Source of the DNA: Bradyrhizobium sp. 170
GTDB taxonomy: Bacteria > Pseudomonadota > Alphaproteobacteria > Rhizobiales > Xanthobacteraceae
Assembly (NCBI RefSeq): GCF_023101085.1
Contig: NZ_CP064703.1
Span: 4,774,001-4,838,000, forward strand
Reading direction: 5' to 3'
DNA length: 64,000 nucleotides
Shown here: one piece after another, positions 1 to 8,642 of the stretch
Numbering within the stretch: the stretch's first letter is position 1
Layout: each line of letters starts with the position of its first letter
Made by a program: the position numbers and the translations under genes
The notes under the pieces: model-generated
What the model was told of the DNA's origin: nothing
The model's database searches: none
The model's input: the letters and a program-made list of their open reading frames with translations, nothing else

Positions 1-310
1 AGCCATGGCCGGCAAAAAAGAAGAACGCGGTGTCGCCGGCGTCGACCGCCTTGTCGAACGCCAGCAGCGTCTGGCTGAACGCCTGCCGGTTCTGGTTCTC
101 CGCCACCATCACCGTGAAGCCGAGCTGCTTCAGCGTATCGCCCATGGTGCGGGCGTCGTTGACCGCCTTCTGCAGCTTGGGCACGTTCCGGTAGTCGTTG
201 TTGCCGACGACAAGCGCGACGCGCTTTTCGGCGAGCGCGGGCGCGGCACATACCGCGAAGGCAGCAACCATTCCGACTGCCGCCAAAAATCTGGAAATCC
301 AAGGCCTCAT
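1..310 (-). CDS. Caspase-family (peptidase C14-like) secreted protein, N-terminal part only
   Basis: The reading frame starts at the ATG ending at 310 and runs off the left edge of the window, giving about 103 residues. Residues 1-28 form a signal peptide with a cleavage-like ALA site. The mature start reads EKRVALVVGNNDYRNVPKLQ, followed by a segment on NDAR, the first strand and helix of caspase-like p20 domains. The last visible motif is FFFFAGHG, where the His of HG is one of the two catalytic residues of the family; the Cys lies outside the window. Rhizobia carry many such secreted caspase-like proteins of unknown substrate. The family call is firm; activity cannot be judged without the C-terminus. 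Confidence 0.85.
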   Translation of the reverse strand, partial: MRPWISRFLAAVGMVAAFAVCAAPALAEKRVALVVGNNDYRNVPKLQKAVNDARTMGDTLKQLGFTVMVAENQNRQAFSQTLLAFDKAVDAGDTAFFFFAGHG

Positions 311-627
311 CAAAGTTCCCCCGGCACTACGAATCCCGGCTCCTGCGGCCGTTTCATGACGTAGTCGGCATGCCCACTGCAGCGGTTCAATCCTTCGGCT
401 GCCGTCATCGCACCGTATCGGTCAGGCGCGCCGGACCACGATCTCCTTACCATGGGTCAACATCCGCCGGAAAAGCCTGGAAACTCCTCTTGTGGCGGCC
501 GAATACGCCTAATTTCAGAAAAACTTCAGAACTTCTGCTCTCCGTTTCAGGACAGGCTGAGCCGCATCTGGGAAAAGCGAGGTCGCCAACGTCACCCGCT
601 CTTGCGCAGGCAAAGGTGTCATCCGCC
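311..627. other. Intergenic region with no supported gene
   Basis: This gap separates the leftward caspase-like gene from the rightward AraC-type gene. It must hold the caspase-gene promoter, but I see no convincing -35/-10 pair. An open frame from 370 runs in phase into the AraC gene, but its translation does not resemble an AraC sensor domain and it has no ribosome binding site, so I treat it as untranslated or as decayed sequence. Confidence 0.4.
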
Positions 628-1326
628 ATGCATGGTAAGCACGCGCTCAATTGTGATCCGGGACCGGCGGCCGGCGGCTCGCCTCCTGCCGCTGACGGCT
701 TTGACCTGCGGATCCAAAAGATGCCGGCGCCCGGTCTGGTCGGCCATGACATCATCGGGAAGACATCAGGCGATCGCGGATTGGCATCCCTGGTGGAAGC
801 CAGCTTCGCCGACTTCAAGGAGGCAATGGAGGATGGTGACACGGCAAGATCCGCGCCGCTGGTTAAGGCGCTGGAGGAGCTAGCGCTGATCGAGCGCGGC
901 ATGATCGCGGCGGGAAGCCGACGCGGACAACGGGCCTTGCGCTTGGCCCGGCTGTCGCTGGCGCGCCGATTGATCACGCGCCACTTGTCGCAAGCGAGCC
1001 TCTCACCCGCGATGGTAGCTGACCTGCTTGGGGTTTCGGTCCGCCACATGCACATGCTGTTCGAGGGCACAGGCAGGAGCTTTTCCCAGACCGTGACCGT
1101 GCAGCGCATCCGCCTGAGCGGCCGGTTGCTCCGTGAGGCACCGGAGCGGGCGGTCGCCGAGGTCGCGCGCGCCTGCGGCTTCGAGAGTCTGGCGACGTTC
1201 TATCGGGTCTTTCATGCAACCGAGGGGATGACCCCGGGCGAGTTCAGGGCGCGAGGCGCTCGCTCAGGGACCGTCAGCCCCTTCCATCCGACCACGGAGC
1301 AACCGACTCATTTGACCGATAAATGA
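628..1326 (+). CDS. AraC-family regulator, apparently lacking most of its sensor domain
   Basis: The C-terminal ~110 residues are a clear AraC double helix-turn-helix domain: SPAMVADLLGVSVRHMHMLF is the first helix-turn-helix, and VAEVARACGFESLATFYRVF with MTPGEFR is the second. Family members of this type are usually about 300-330 residues, with an N-terminal ligand-binding domain. From the ATG at 628 only 232 residues are encoded, and only the last part of a sensor domain can be seen (MPAPGLVGHDIIG to about residue 110). The frame stays open upstream to 370, but that stretch is Pro/Ser/Arg-rich and looks noncoding. The start is uncertain and no strong ribosome binding site is seen. It is either a truncated but expressed DNA-binding protein or a decaying gene. 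Confidence 0.55.
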   Translation: MHGKHALNCDPGPAAGGSPPAADGFDLRIQKMPAPGLVGHDIIGKTSGDRGLASLVEASFADFKEAMEDGDTARSAPLVKALEELALIERGMIAAGSRRGQRALRLARLSLARRLITRHLSQASLSPAMVADLLGVSVRHMHMLFEGTGRSFSQTVTVQRIRLSGRLLREAPERAVAEVARACGFESLATFYRVFHATEGMTPGEFRARGARSGTVSPFHPTTEQPTHLTDK

Positions 1327-1357
1327 CGGGTTCACCGCTTATTTGTTCGAAAACATT

Positions 1358-1376
1358 AAGGCTTTTCGGCCTTTTG
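1358..1376 (+). terminator. Weak hairpin after the AraC-type gene
   Basis: AAGGC and GCCTT form a five-pair stem around TTTTCG and are followed by TT. It sits 31 bases after the stop codon. The stem is short, so the call is tentative. Confidence 0.3.
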
Positions 1377-1575
1377 GCCCGTTCCCAGATTGACTTTGGC
1401 CATTTCGACCCTATGTTCGCGCTCAACGCGGCCTTGGATCGAAACGCGATTCCCTAGGTTAGCCGCTCGTCTGCGTAAGTCAGAGCCCCCAGCTTTTCAA
1501 AGCGCGCCGTTTCGGGGCAAAACGCGACAGCCTTTTTACCCTCGATTCCGAACGGCGGTGTCGACTAGAGGCTCA

Positions 1576-3108
1576 ATGTCTTTTTCCCATCTTGGCCTTT
1601 CTGATAAGGTCCTCGCCGCGGTTGCGGCTACCGGTTACACCACCCCTACCCCCATCCAGGAACAGGCGATTCCCCACGTTCTGGCCCGCCGAGACGTCCT
1701 CGGCATCGCCCAGACCGGCACCGGCAAGACCGCTGCCTTCGTCCTGCCCATGCTCACCCTGCTGGAAAAGGGCCGCGCCCGGGCACGAATGCCCCGCACC
1801 CTGATCCTCGAACCGACCCGCGAACTCGCGGCACAAGTAAAAGAGAATTTCGACAAATACGGCATCGGCCAGAAACTCAACGTCGCGCTCCTGATCGGCG
1901 GCGTCTCGTTCGGCGACCAGGACAGTAAACTGACCCGCGGCGTCGACGTCCTGATCGCAACCCCCGGACGCCTGCTCGACCACACCGAACGCGGCGGTCT
2001 GCTGCTCACCGGCGTCGAACTGCTGGTCATCGACGAAGCCGATCGCATGCTGGATATGGGCTTCATCCCCGACATCGAACGCGTCTGCAAGCTGGTGCCG
2101 TTCACGCGGCAAACCCTGTTCTTCACCGCGACGATGCCGCCGGAAATCAGCCGCATCACCGAAGCCTTCCTGCACAATCCCGCGCGCATCGAGGTCTCCA
2201 AGCCCGCCACGACTGCGGTGGGCGTGTCGCAGTTCCAGGTTAGCTGCGGACGCGAGGTACACGAGAAGCGCGAGATGCTGCGCCGCCTGCTGCGCGACGC
2301 CAAGGATCTTCAGAACGCGATCATCTTCTGCAACCGCAAGCGCGAAGTCGCCGTCGTTTACAAATCGCTGCAGAAGCACGGCTTCAGCGTCGGCGCCCTG
2401 CACGGTGATATGGACCAGTCGGCCCGCACCGCGGCGCTCGATCAATTCCGCAAGGGCGAGATCCCGTTGCTGGTCGCCTCCGATGTTGCCGCCCGCGGCC
2501 TCGACATTCCCGCCGTCAGCCACGTCTTCAATTTCGACGTGCCGCATCATGCCGACGACTATGTACATCGCGTCGGCCGTACCGGACGCGCCGGTCGCGC
2601 CGGCACCGCGATCTCGATCGTTACCTCGCTCGACAACAAATCGATCGCCGCGATCGAACGGCTGATCGGGCAAAACATTCCCCCCGCCGAAGGCGATTAT
2701 GCCGTGCAGTCGGTTGCCTCCGACGAGGCCGACCAGCCCCGCCGTTCACGCGAGGGATCTCGGGAAGGTTCACGCGGCGGCCGCAAGCCGCGACGTGAAC
2801 GCGAGCCGCGTGCTGCCAAAGGTAGCGATGGCAGCGAACGCGAACCGCGCGCCGCCAGGGATCCTGACCAGCGCAGCGACAAGGGCGAACGCGAACCGCG
2901 GCATGCCAAGGGCGCCGGCCGCAGTGCCGGCCCGCAGCCGCAGGCAGCGTCCGCAGCCTTCGTGCCGCCCGCCCCTGCACAGCCTTCGCGCGTGCCCTCG
3001 ATCGGTCGTCCGGAACCGCGGCGTGCCCAGCGCGACGCTGAATCGGAGCCCGCCGATCACTCGCATCTTCCGGCGTTCCTGTTGCGGCCGGTGCGCGCCC
3101 GCGTCTGA
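1576..3108 (+). CDS. rhlE: DEAD-box ATP-dependent RNA helicase, RhlE-like
   Basis: The protein has 510 residues. All helicase motifs are visible: Q motif TPTPIQEQAIP, motif I AQTGTGKT, Ia PTRELAAQ, Ib TPGR, II DEAD in VIDEADRMLDMG, III TAT in FFTATMPPEI, V ARGLDIP and VI HRVGRTGRAGR. After the two RecA domains (to about residue 380) comes a basic tail of some 120 residues with repeats on REPRAAK / EREPR, an RNA-binding extension typical of RhlE proteins. The start is the ATG at 1576 (MSFSHLGLS); the frame is open 62 codons further upstream, but family proteins begin at this motif. Such helicases remodel structured mRNA or ribosome precursors, often in the cold and with RNase E. The exact RhlE subgroup is inferred. 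Confidence 0.93.
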   Translation: MSFSHLGLSDKVLAAVAATGYTTPTPIQEQAIPHVLARRDVLGIAQTGTGKTAAFVLPMLTLLEKGRARARMPRTLILEPTRELAAQVKENFDKYGIGQKLNVALLIGGVSFGDQDSKLTRGVDVLIATPGRLLDHTERGGLLLTGVELLVIDEADRMLDMGFIPDIERVCKLVPFTRQTLFFTATMPPEISRITEAFLHNPARIEVSKPATTAVGVSQFQVSCGREVHEKREMLRRLLRDAKDLQNAIIFCNRKREVAVVYKSLQKHGFSVGALHGDMDQSARTAALDQFRKGEIPLLVASDVAARGLDIPAVSHVFNFDVPHHADDYVHRVGRTGRAGRAGTAISIVTSLDNKSIAAIERLIGQNIPPAEGDYAVQSVASDEADQPRRSREGSREGSRGGRKPRREREPRAAKGSDGSEREPRAARDPDQRSDKGEREPRHAKGAGRSAGPQPQAASAAFVPPAPAQPSRVPSIGRPEPRRAQRDAESEPADHSHLPAFLLRPVRARV

Positions 3109-3126
3109 GCGAACTCGGCACGACCC

Positions 3127-3153
3127 AACGGCCGGAACCATTTACCGGCCGTT
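3127..3153 (+). terminator. Hairpin after the RNA helicase gene
   Basis: AACGGCCGG and CCGGCCGTT form a perfect nine-pair stem around a nine-base loop, 19 bases after the stop codon. A T-run is missing on the plus side (CATTCTCC follows), so it could act as a mRNA 3' end or weak terminator. Confidence 0.45.
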
Positions 3154-3238
3154 CATTCTCCTCCATTAACCTGCCGCCGATAATTTAATCATTGCGGCAC
3201 GGCAACGAGCGGCGCTGCTCGATATTGGGGACGGATCA

Positions 3239-4306
3239 GTGGTCAAGCTGCTGGACGAACACGAACGCACTTTGGCGTTTGCCGAAGTAGCGTTGGGCCA
3301 GATCAAATCCCTCCGCCAGACCGCCGTCCCGCGCAATTACGAAATCTGGTACGTGTACGCGACCGGATACAATGCCCCCCTCAACAAGATCATCAACGAG
3401 ACGCTGGCGCGCAACGGCAGGCTGAGCGAGTCCGATCTCGAACAGATCTACGAAACCTATCTCTCCCACATCAAGACCTCCGACCGCATCGACAAGGTCG
3501 GCGCGCGCGTGATCGGCGAAATCGACGACGTGATGAACCTGATCACGGACGCGCTCGACATGTCGCAGAGCTATGACGCCAGGCTGAGCGGCGCCAGCGA
3601 GAAACTCCGGAATGCCAAGAACCGCGATCAGATCAAGGCGGTCGTCGATGGGCTGGTGAAGTCCACCCGCGAGATGCAGGAGACCAACAAGGCGCTGGAG
3701 AGCCGGCTGTCGCTGTCAAAGACCGAGATCAGCAATCTCCAGCACAGCCTCGAGGCGATCCGCGCCGAGAGCCTGACCGATCCGCTGACCGGATTGGGCA
3801 ACCGCAAATATTTCGACCGCTCGATCGACTTGGCGGTTCGGGCGGCGCTGGCGAGCGGGGAGCCGCTGTCGCTGATGATGTTCGACATCGACCATTTCAA
3901 ATCGTTCAACGATTCCTACGGCCACCTCACCGGCGATCAGGTGCTGCGGCTGGTTGCGATGTCGCTGAAGCAGACCATCAAGGGCCAGGACATCACCGCC
4001 CGCTATGGCGGCGAGGAATTTGCGGTGGTGCTGCCCAACACGGCGCTGCGTCAGGCCCTGACGGTCGCCGACCACATTCGCCGCGCCGTGATGGCGAAAG
4101 AATTGAAGAAGAAATCCACCGGCGAAATTCTCGGCCGCGTCACCATCTCCGTCGGCGTCTCCATGCTGAAATCGGACGACGATACGGATTCACTGATCGA
4201 GCGCGCCGACGCCTGCCTCTACGCCGCCAAGCGTAACGGCCGCAACCGCGTGATCTGCGAAGTCGATCCCGAATACGCCGCCGAGACCCGCAGCCAGGTC
4301 GCCTAG
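3239..4306 (+). CDS. Diguanylate cyclase (GGDEF domain), cytoplasmic
   Basis: The 355-residue protein has an N-terminal helical region of about 170 residues (no membrane segment) and a C-terminal GGDEF domain. The active site is RYGGEEF, the GGEEF variant; the metal Asp is in MMFDIDHFKSFND and DPLTGLGNRKYFD marks the domain start. It should make cyclic di-GMP from two GTP. The inhibitory I-site (RxxD five residues before GGEEF) reads KGQD here, so the Arg is replaced and feedback inhibition may be weak. The start is GTG at 3239, with GGGGA about eight bases upstream. The N-terminal domain resembles those of other rhizobial cyclases; its signal is unknown. The 3' end overlaps the convergent TfoX-like gene by 4 bp. 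Confidence 0.9.
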   Translation: MVKLLDEHERTLAFAEVALGQIKSLRQTAVPRNYEIWYVYATGYNAPLNKIINETLARNGRLSESDLEQIYETYLSHIKTSDRIDKVGARVIGEIDDVMNLITDALDMSQSYDARLSGASEKLRNAKNRDQIKAVVDGLVKSTREMQETNKALESRLSLSKTEISNLQHSLEAIRAESLTDPLTGLGNRKYFDRSIDLAVRAALASGEPLSLMMFDIDHFKSFNDSYGHLTGDQVLRLVAMSLKQTIKGQDITARYGGEEFAVVLPNTALRQALTVADHIRRAVMAKELKKKSTGEILGRVTISVGVSMLKSDDDTDSLIERADACLYAAKRNGRNRVICEVDPEYAAETRSQVA

Positions 4307-4713
4307 GCTTTGGCTTTCCGCTTCGCCGGCTTCCGCTTCGGTGCTGGCCGCTTCGCCACCGCCTTCGCCGATTTGCGCACCTTCGGCCGCTTGCGCAATG
4401 CCGCGCGCTGTGCCGCGGCCAGCGCCGCCCTCGCCCAATCGGCCAGTTCCTCGGAATCGTCGAATAGCCGTGCCGGCAATTGCCAGTACGAGTTCACGGT
4501 GACCGTCTTGGTCCGCGTCTGGTACTGGAATGGTGTCGATCCCTCGGCTTCGAATTGCGGGATCGTTTGTTCATCGGCGCGGAAATAAAGCCCCGCGCGC
4601 AGCGCGAGCGCGAAGTTGGTGCCGTCGGCGGAGATGCCGAATCCAGAGAACATCTTGCGGATGGTGACCGGGCCGAAATCGGCAAACAGGTCGATCAGGA
4701 AATCGCGGTCCAT
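4303..4713 (-). CDS. TfoX/Sxy N-terminal-domain protein with a basic tail
   Basis: The 136-residue protein carries a TfoX N-terminal-like domain over its first ~100 residues: DLFADFGPVTIRKMFSGFGI, then NFALALRAGLYFRAD and YWQLPARLFDD. The last ~35 residues are a Lys/Ala/Pro-rich tail (KRPAPKRKPAKRKAKA) like histone H1 or AlgP tails and probably bind nucleic acid. TfoX in gammaproteobacteria activates competence genes, but the small stand-alone proteins of alphaproteobacteria have no established role, so I do not transfer that function. The gene lies 26 bp downstream of sufA on the same strand and may be read through from the suf operon. Confidence 0.8.
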   Translation of the reverse strand: MDRDFLIDLFADFGPVTIRKMFSGFGISADGTNFALALRAGLYFRADEQTIPQFEAEGSTPFQYQTRTKTVTVNSYWQLPARLFDDSEELADWARAALAAAQRAALRKRPKVRKSAKAVAKRPAPKRKPAKRKAKA

Positions 4714-4739
4714 CGCTCACCGCCCCGGCGATGCGGTCG

Positions 4740-5129
4740 TTAGACCTTCGCCGCCGTCAGCTGCACCGACTCGCCGCAGCCGCAGGCGGAGACCTGGTTC
4801 GGATTGTTGAAGATGAACTGGGCCTGCATCTTGTCGGCCTTGTAGTCCATCTCGGTGCCGAGCAGGAACAAGACCGCCTTGGGATCGACCAGGATCTTCA
4901 CGCCGCGGTCCTCGACCACTTCGTCGGTCGGGCGGACCTCATGGGCATATTCCACCGTGTAGGACTGGCCGGCGCAGCCGCCGTTCTTGATCCCGACGCG
5001 AAGCCCGACGATTTCGGAATCGGCGCGCTTGGTCAGTTCCGTAATCCGCTGCGCGGCTGCCTCGGTCAGTTTCATGACCTGCGGGCGCGGCCGCGGCTTC
5101 GGCTTGGAAGACTGGACGGTGGTATCCAT
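4740..5129 (-). CDS. sufA: Fe-S cluster assembly/carrier protein, HesB/IscA/SufA family
   Basis: This 129-residue A-type carrier has the three conserved cysteines: one in NGGCAGQSY and two in the C-terminal SACGCGES. A-type carriers accept clusters from the SufBCD scaffold and pass them to apoproteins. The Pro/Lys-rich N-terminus (SSKPKPRPRPQ) is an extension before the domain begins at MKLTEAAAQRI. I chose the ATG at 5129, with GGGAG about ten bases upstream; the frame extends nine codons further. It closes the suf operon, 129 bases after the VOC gene. Confidence 0.9.
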   Translation of the reverse strand: MDTTVQSSKPKPRPRPQVMKLTEAAAQRITELTKRADSEIVGLRVGIKNGGCAGQSYTVEYAHEVRPTDEVVEDRGVKILVDPKAVLFLLGTEMDYKADKMQAQFIFNNPNQVSACGCGESVQLTAAKV

Positions 5130-5258
5130 TGCAGTCGATCTCCCGCGTCGCATCATGGCGACGAACTATCTTGCCATTAAAATAACAACGAAATTCCCGC
5201 TGTGAAGGTCTCTCGTCATAAACTCGATCAGAACCCGTCGAAACGAACCGCAAGTTTC

Positions 5259-5672
5259 CTAGTAAATCGCCCAAATTCCCGGTGTCGCCAGCTCCAGCAG
5301 GTGATCGTCCGGATCACGGAAGTAGATGCTCTTTCCGCCGCGCGGCCAATCCGTCCTGCCTTCGATCGCGACATCGTGCTCACCTAGCGACTTTTCCCAT
5401 GCTGGCAGCTCAGTCGCCGCAATGGCAAAGGCCATGTGAATAGGGCCACTGCCGTCATGCGGCGGAATGGTTCCGCCGGGTAGATGGATCGGCTCGGGCG
5501 TCGAACCGCGGAGAAAGAGCAGCAACACGCTGCGGCCGCCAACATCATAGGCAAGAAATCGCGAGTCGGCCGTCAGCGGCACAAGCCCGAGCACCCTCTC
5601 GTAAAATGCGCGGGCGCGGTCGAGGTCATCAACGTAAAGCGCGGTCTCGATGACACCGGATAATTTCGGCAA
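5259..5672 (-). CDS. VOC-superfamily (glyoxalase/bleomycin-resistance-like) protein
   Basis: The 137-residue protein has two beta-alpha-beta-beta-beta modules: the first opens ETALYVDDLDRARAFYERVL, the second has GPIHMAFAI and ends IYFRDPDDHLLELATPGIW. H in IHMAF and E in LLELA are the usual metal ligands of the fold. The reaction cannot be read from the sequence. The start must be TTG at 5672, with AAGGGA four bases before it, since no in-frame ATG follows the sufT stop nine bases upstream. That tight spacing places it in the suf operon; a link to Fe-S chemistry is not established. Confidence 0.82.
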   Translation of the reverse strand: MPKLSGVIETALYVDDLDRARAFYERVLGLVPLTADSRFLAYDVGGRSVLLLFLRGSTPEPIHLPGGTIPPHDGSGPIHMAFAIAATELPAWEKSLGEHDVAIEGRTDWPRGGKSIYFRDPDDHLLELATPGIWAIY

Positions 5673-5681
5673 CGGATCCCT

Positions 5682-6053
5682 TCACCACATATTGAGGACG
5701 AGACGGGCCTCGTCGGACATGCGATCCGGCGTCCAGGCCGGGTCCCACACCAGATTGACATTGACGACGCCGACGCCGGGAACGCTGGCGATGGCGTTCT
5801 CCACCATGGTCGGCAGTTCGCCGGCCGCCGGACAGTTCGGCGTGGTCAGCGTCATCATCACATCGACGCCGCGGTCGTCCTTGAGGTCGACCTTGTAGAT
5901 CAGCCCGAGCTCATAGATATCGGCCGGAATTTCGGGATCGAATACCGTCTTCAGCGCGGCGACGATCTCGGTCCCCAGCCGCTCGGTCTCCTCGGGCGGC
6001 AGCGCCGAGACGGTTTCCATATTGGCTGATTTGACTTCGGCTGTGTCACTCAT
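5682..6053 (-). CDS. sufT: SUF-system maturation factor, MIP18/DUF59 family
   Basis: The 123-residue protein carries the DUF59/MIP18 fold: VFDPEIPADIYELGLIYKV, then MMTLTTPNCPAAGELP with the conserved Cys, and GVGVVNVNLVWDPAW. Relatives (SufT, PaaD, human CIA2) help deliver Fe-S clusters to target enzymes. An N-terminal stretch of about 25 residues precedes the domain. The ATG overlaps the sufS stop as ATGA, indicating translational coupling. Confidence 0.9.
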   Translation of the reverse strand: MSDTAEVKSANMETVSALPPEETERLGTEIVAALKTVFDPEIPADIYELGLIYKVDLKDDRGVDVMMTLTTPNCPAAGELPTMVENAIASVPGVGVVNVNLVWDPAWTPDRMSDEARLVLNMW

Positions 6054-7309
6054 GAGAACAATTCCCGCGCCTTGATCAGCGCCTGTGCCAGATGGTCGAC
6101 TTCTTCCCGGGTATTATACATTCCAAACGACGCGCGGCAGGTGGCAGTGACATTGAACCGCTCTAAAAGCGGCATCACGCAATGGGTGCCGGCGCGCACC
6201 GCAATTCCCTGCCGGTCGATCACGGTCGCGACGTCGTGGGCGTGCGCCCCCTTCATCTCGAAGGAGATCACCGGTCCCTTGCCGCGCGCGGTGCCGATCA
6301 GGCGCAGCGAATTGATTTCGCGCAGGCGATCCTGGGCGTAGTTCAAGAGATCGTGCTCGTGGGCGGCGATGCGCTCCTTGCCGATCGAATTGACGTAGTC
6401 GATCGCAGCGCCCAGCCCGATCGCCTCGACGATCGGCGGCGTCCCGGCCTCGAACTTGTGCGGCGGGTCGCCATAGGTGACCCAATCCCTTGCCACCTCG
6501 CGGATCATCTCGCCGCCGCCGTTATAGGGGCGCATCGCCACCAGGTGCTCATGCTTGGCATAGAGCGCGCCAATCCCGGTCGGACCATAGATCTTGTGGC
6601 CGGTGAAGGCATAGAAATCGCAATCGAGGTCCTGCACGTCGATCGGCAGATGCACCGCGCCTTGCGCGCCGTCAACCAGCACCGGAATGCCGCGGTCATG
6701 GGCGAGCTTCACGACTTCCTTGATCGGAACGAAAGTGCCGAGCGCGTTCGACATCTGGGTGATGGCGACGAGCTTGGTGCGCGGCGTCAGCAGCTTCTCA
6801 AATTCCTCGATCAGGAAATTGCCGTCGTCGTCGACCGGCGCCCATTTGATCACGGCGCCATGGCGCTCGCGCAGGAAGTGCCAGGGCACGATGTTGGAGT
6901 GGTGCTCCATGATCGAGAGCACGATCTCGTCGCCCGGTTTGATGTTGGGCTCGCCCCAGGACGACGCCACGAGGTTGATGGCCTCGGTGACATTGCGGGT
7001 GAAGATGATTTCTTCACTACGCGCTGCATTGATGAATTTCGCCACCTTGGCGCGGGCGCCCTCGTAAGCCTCGGTCGCAGCATTGGCGAGGTAGTGCAAG
7101 CCGCGGTGCACGTTGGCGTATTCGCTCTTGTAGGCTTCCGTCATGCGGTCGAGCACCGCATTCGGCTTTTGCGCCGAGGCCGCGTTGTCGAGATAGACCA
7201 GCGGTTTGCCATAGACTTTCATCGCCAGCGCGGGGAAATCCTCCCGCACGCGGGCGACATCATATGCACCGTTGGAAACCGCCGGATGCATTGTCATCCC
7301 CTTGGTCAT
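6050..7309 (-). CDS. sufS: Cysteine desulfurase SufS (group II)
   Basis: PLP enzyme of 419 residues that takes sulfur from L-cysteine and feeds it to the SufBCD scaffold. PLP-site features are LDNAASAQKP, the HHSN motif in SIMEHHSNIVPW, and the Schiff-base Lys in FTGHKIYGPTGIG. The catalytic Cys is in RAGTHCVMPLL, the short-loop arrangement of group II enzymes. I place the start at 7309, where ATG overlaps the sufD stop (ATGA) and GGAGG lies seven bases upstream; ATGs at 7297 and 7291 are alternatives. No SufE or SufU gene is in this operon, so the sulfur acceptor is not visible here. Confidence 0.95.
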   Translation of the reverse strand: MTKGMTMHPAVSNGAYDVARVREDFPALAMKVYGKPLVYLDNAASAQKPNAVLDRMTEAYKSEYANVHRGLHYLANAATEAYEGARAKVAKFINAARSEEIIFTRNVTEAINLVASSWGEPNIKPGDEIVLSIMEHHSNIVPWHFLRERHGAVIKWAPVDDDGNFLIEEFEKLLTPRTKLVAITQMSNALGTFVPIKEVVKLAHDRGIPVLVDGAQGAVHLPIDVQDLDCDFYAFTGHKIYGPTGIGALYAKHEHLVAMRPYNGGGEMIREVARDWVTYGDPPHKFEAGTPPIVEAIGLGAAIDYVNSIGKERIAAHEHDLLNYAQDRLREINSLRLIGTARGKGPVISFEMKGAHAHDVATVIDRQGIAVRAGTHCVMPLLERFNVTATCRASFGMYNTREEVDHLAQALIKARELFS

Positions 7310-8631
7310 CCCCTTGCCTCCAGCCAACGCTGGGCCGCTGCAATCGCGAGTTCGCGCAGATCATCGTTGACGATCGATTCAATCGCCTCGCCCACGAAAG
7401 CCTGGATCAGCAGCGCCTGGGCTTCCTTCTCGGAAAGGCCGCGGGCACGCAGGTAGAACAGCAGGCTCTCGTCGAGCGCGCCCGTGGTGGCGCCATGGCC
7501 GCAGGTGACGTCGTCGGCGAAGATTTCGAGTTCCGGCTTGTTATCGGCCTCGGCCTCGTCGGACAGCAACAGCGCCCGCGTCATCATCTTGGCGTCGGTC
7601 TTCTGCGCGTGGGGGCGCACGACGATACGACCCTGGAACACCGAATGGGCGCGGTCGTCGGCGACGGCACGGAACACCTCGCGGCTGGCGCAATGCGGCA
7701 CCGCGTGGTCCATGAACAGCGTCGTGTCGGCATGCTGGCGGCCGTTGAGCAGATTGACGCCGTTGGTCTCGACCCGGGAGCCCTCGCCGGCAAACGTAAT
7801 AGTCGCCTGATAGCGGCTGGCCGCACCGCCCGACACCATGCCAAAGGTGTTGAAATGCGCATGCGCACCCAGCGTGAACACGGCGGAGGAAATATTGAAG
7901 GCCTCGCGAGCGTCCTCGATCAGGCGGACGTGGTCGAGCCGTGAATTGTCGCCGATCGTGACGATCAGCGAGTCATGGGCCTGATAGGTCGTCGCGCCAT
8001 CGGCGGCGATGTAGCTCTCGACCAGCGTCGTGCCGGCGTCCTTGCCGAGACGCAGCATCGAGCGCGTGAACATCGCTGTGGGCGCAGAGCCGCTGGCGAT
8101 ATGAATGACATGCAGCGGCTGCGTCAGCACGACGCCATTGGCGATCTCAATCACCACGCCATCGGTCATCATCGCGCTGTTGAGCGCGACCATCGGATTG
8201 GCAATATCGGGCGTGAACAGCTGCGCCTGCAGCGTAGCGTCGCCATCCTCAAGCACCCCGCGCAGGGTGCGGATGGTCAATCCCTTCTCGAGCCCGTCCA
8301 GTTCGGAAAGTTTTGGCGCGAACACGCCGTCCACCAGCACCAACCGCCGCGCACCCTTGATCGCCTGCAGCTTCACGGCCGTTGCAGCCCGCTTCAGCGC
8401 AGCGGCGTCCGGTGCGGGCGCCAGCGGCAGCACTTCGCGCATCAGCGCGCGAAGATCGGTGTATTTCCAGTCCTCGATCCGCCGGTGCGGCAGGCCCACA
8501 CGGTCATAGGCTTCGAAGGCAGCGCTTCGCGCCTCGGCGACCCTGCCTGTGCCCGGCAGCCGGTCGCGCGCGATGGCGAAGCTGTCGCTTACCGCACGTC
8601 CCGTCTCGTTCTTTGCCAAAGCCAAATTCAT
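7306..8631 (-). CDS. sufD: Fe-S cluster scaffold subunit SufD
   Basis: The 441-residue protein shows the SufB/SufD beta-helix core. The C-terminal half has SRVETNGVNLLNGRQHAD, then the conserved FQGRIVVRPHAQKTDA and CGHGATTGALDE, with the Cys and His that bridge SufB and SufD in known complexes. SufD is the non-catalytic partner in SufBC2D. The ATG at 8631 follows the sufC stop by about 11 bases; a GTG one codon upstream is possible. It overlaps sufS by 4 bp. Confidence 0.95.
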   Translation of the reverse strand: MNLALAKNETGRAVSDSFAIARDRLPGTGRVAEARSAAFEAYDRVGLPHRRIEDWKYTDLRALMREVLPLAPAPDAAALKRAATAVKLQAIKGARRLVLVDGVFAPKLSELDGLEKGLTIRTLRGVLEDGDATLQAQLFTPDIANPMVALNSAMMTDGVVIEIANGVVLTQPLHVIHIASGSAPTAMFTRSMLRLGKDAGTTLVESYIAADGATTYQAHDSLIVTIGDNSRLDHVRLIEDAREAFNISSAVFTLGAHAHFNTFGMVSGGAASRYQATITFAGEGSRVETNGVNLLNGRQHADTTLFMDHAVPHCASREVFRAVADDRAHSVFQGRIVVRPHAQKTDAKMMTRALLLSDEAEADNKPELEIFADDVTCGHGATTGALDESLLFYLRARGLSEKEAQALLIQAFVGEAIESIVNDDLRELAIAAAQRWLEARG

Positions 8632-8642
8632 CACGATACCTG

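Noticed and set aside
6182..7456. Plus-strand frame opposite sufS
   Set aside because: It lies antisense to a gene with full PLP motifs, and its composition is that of a shadow.
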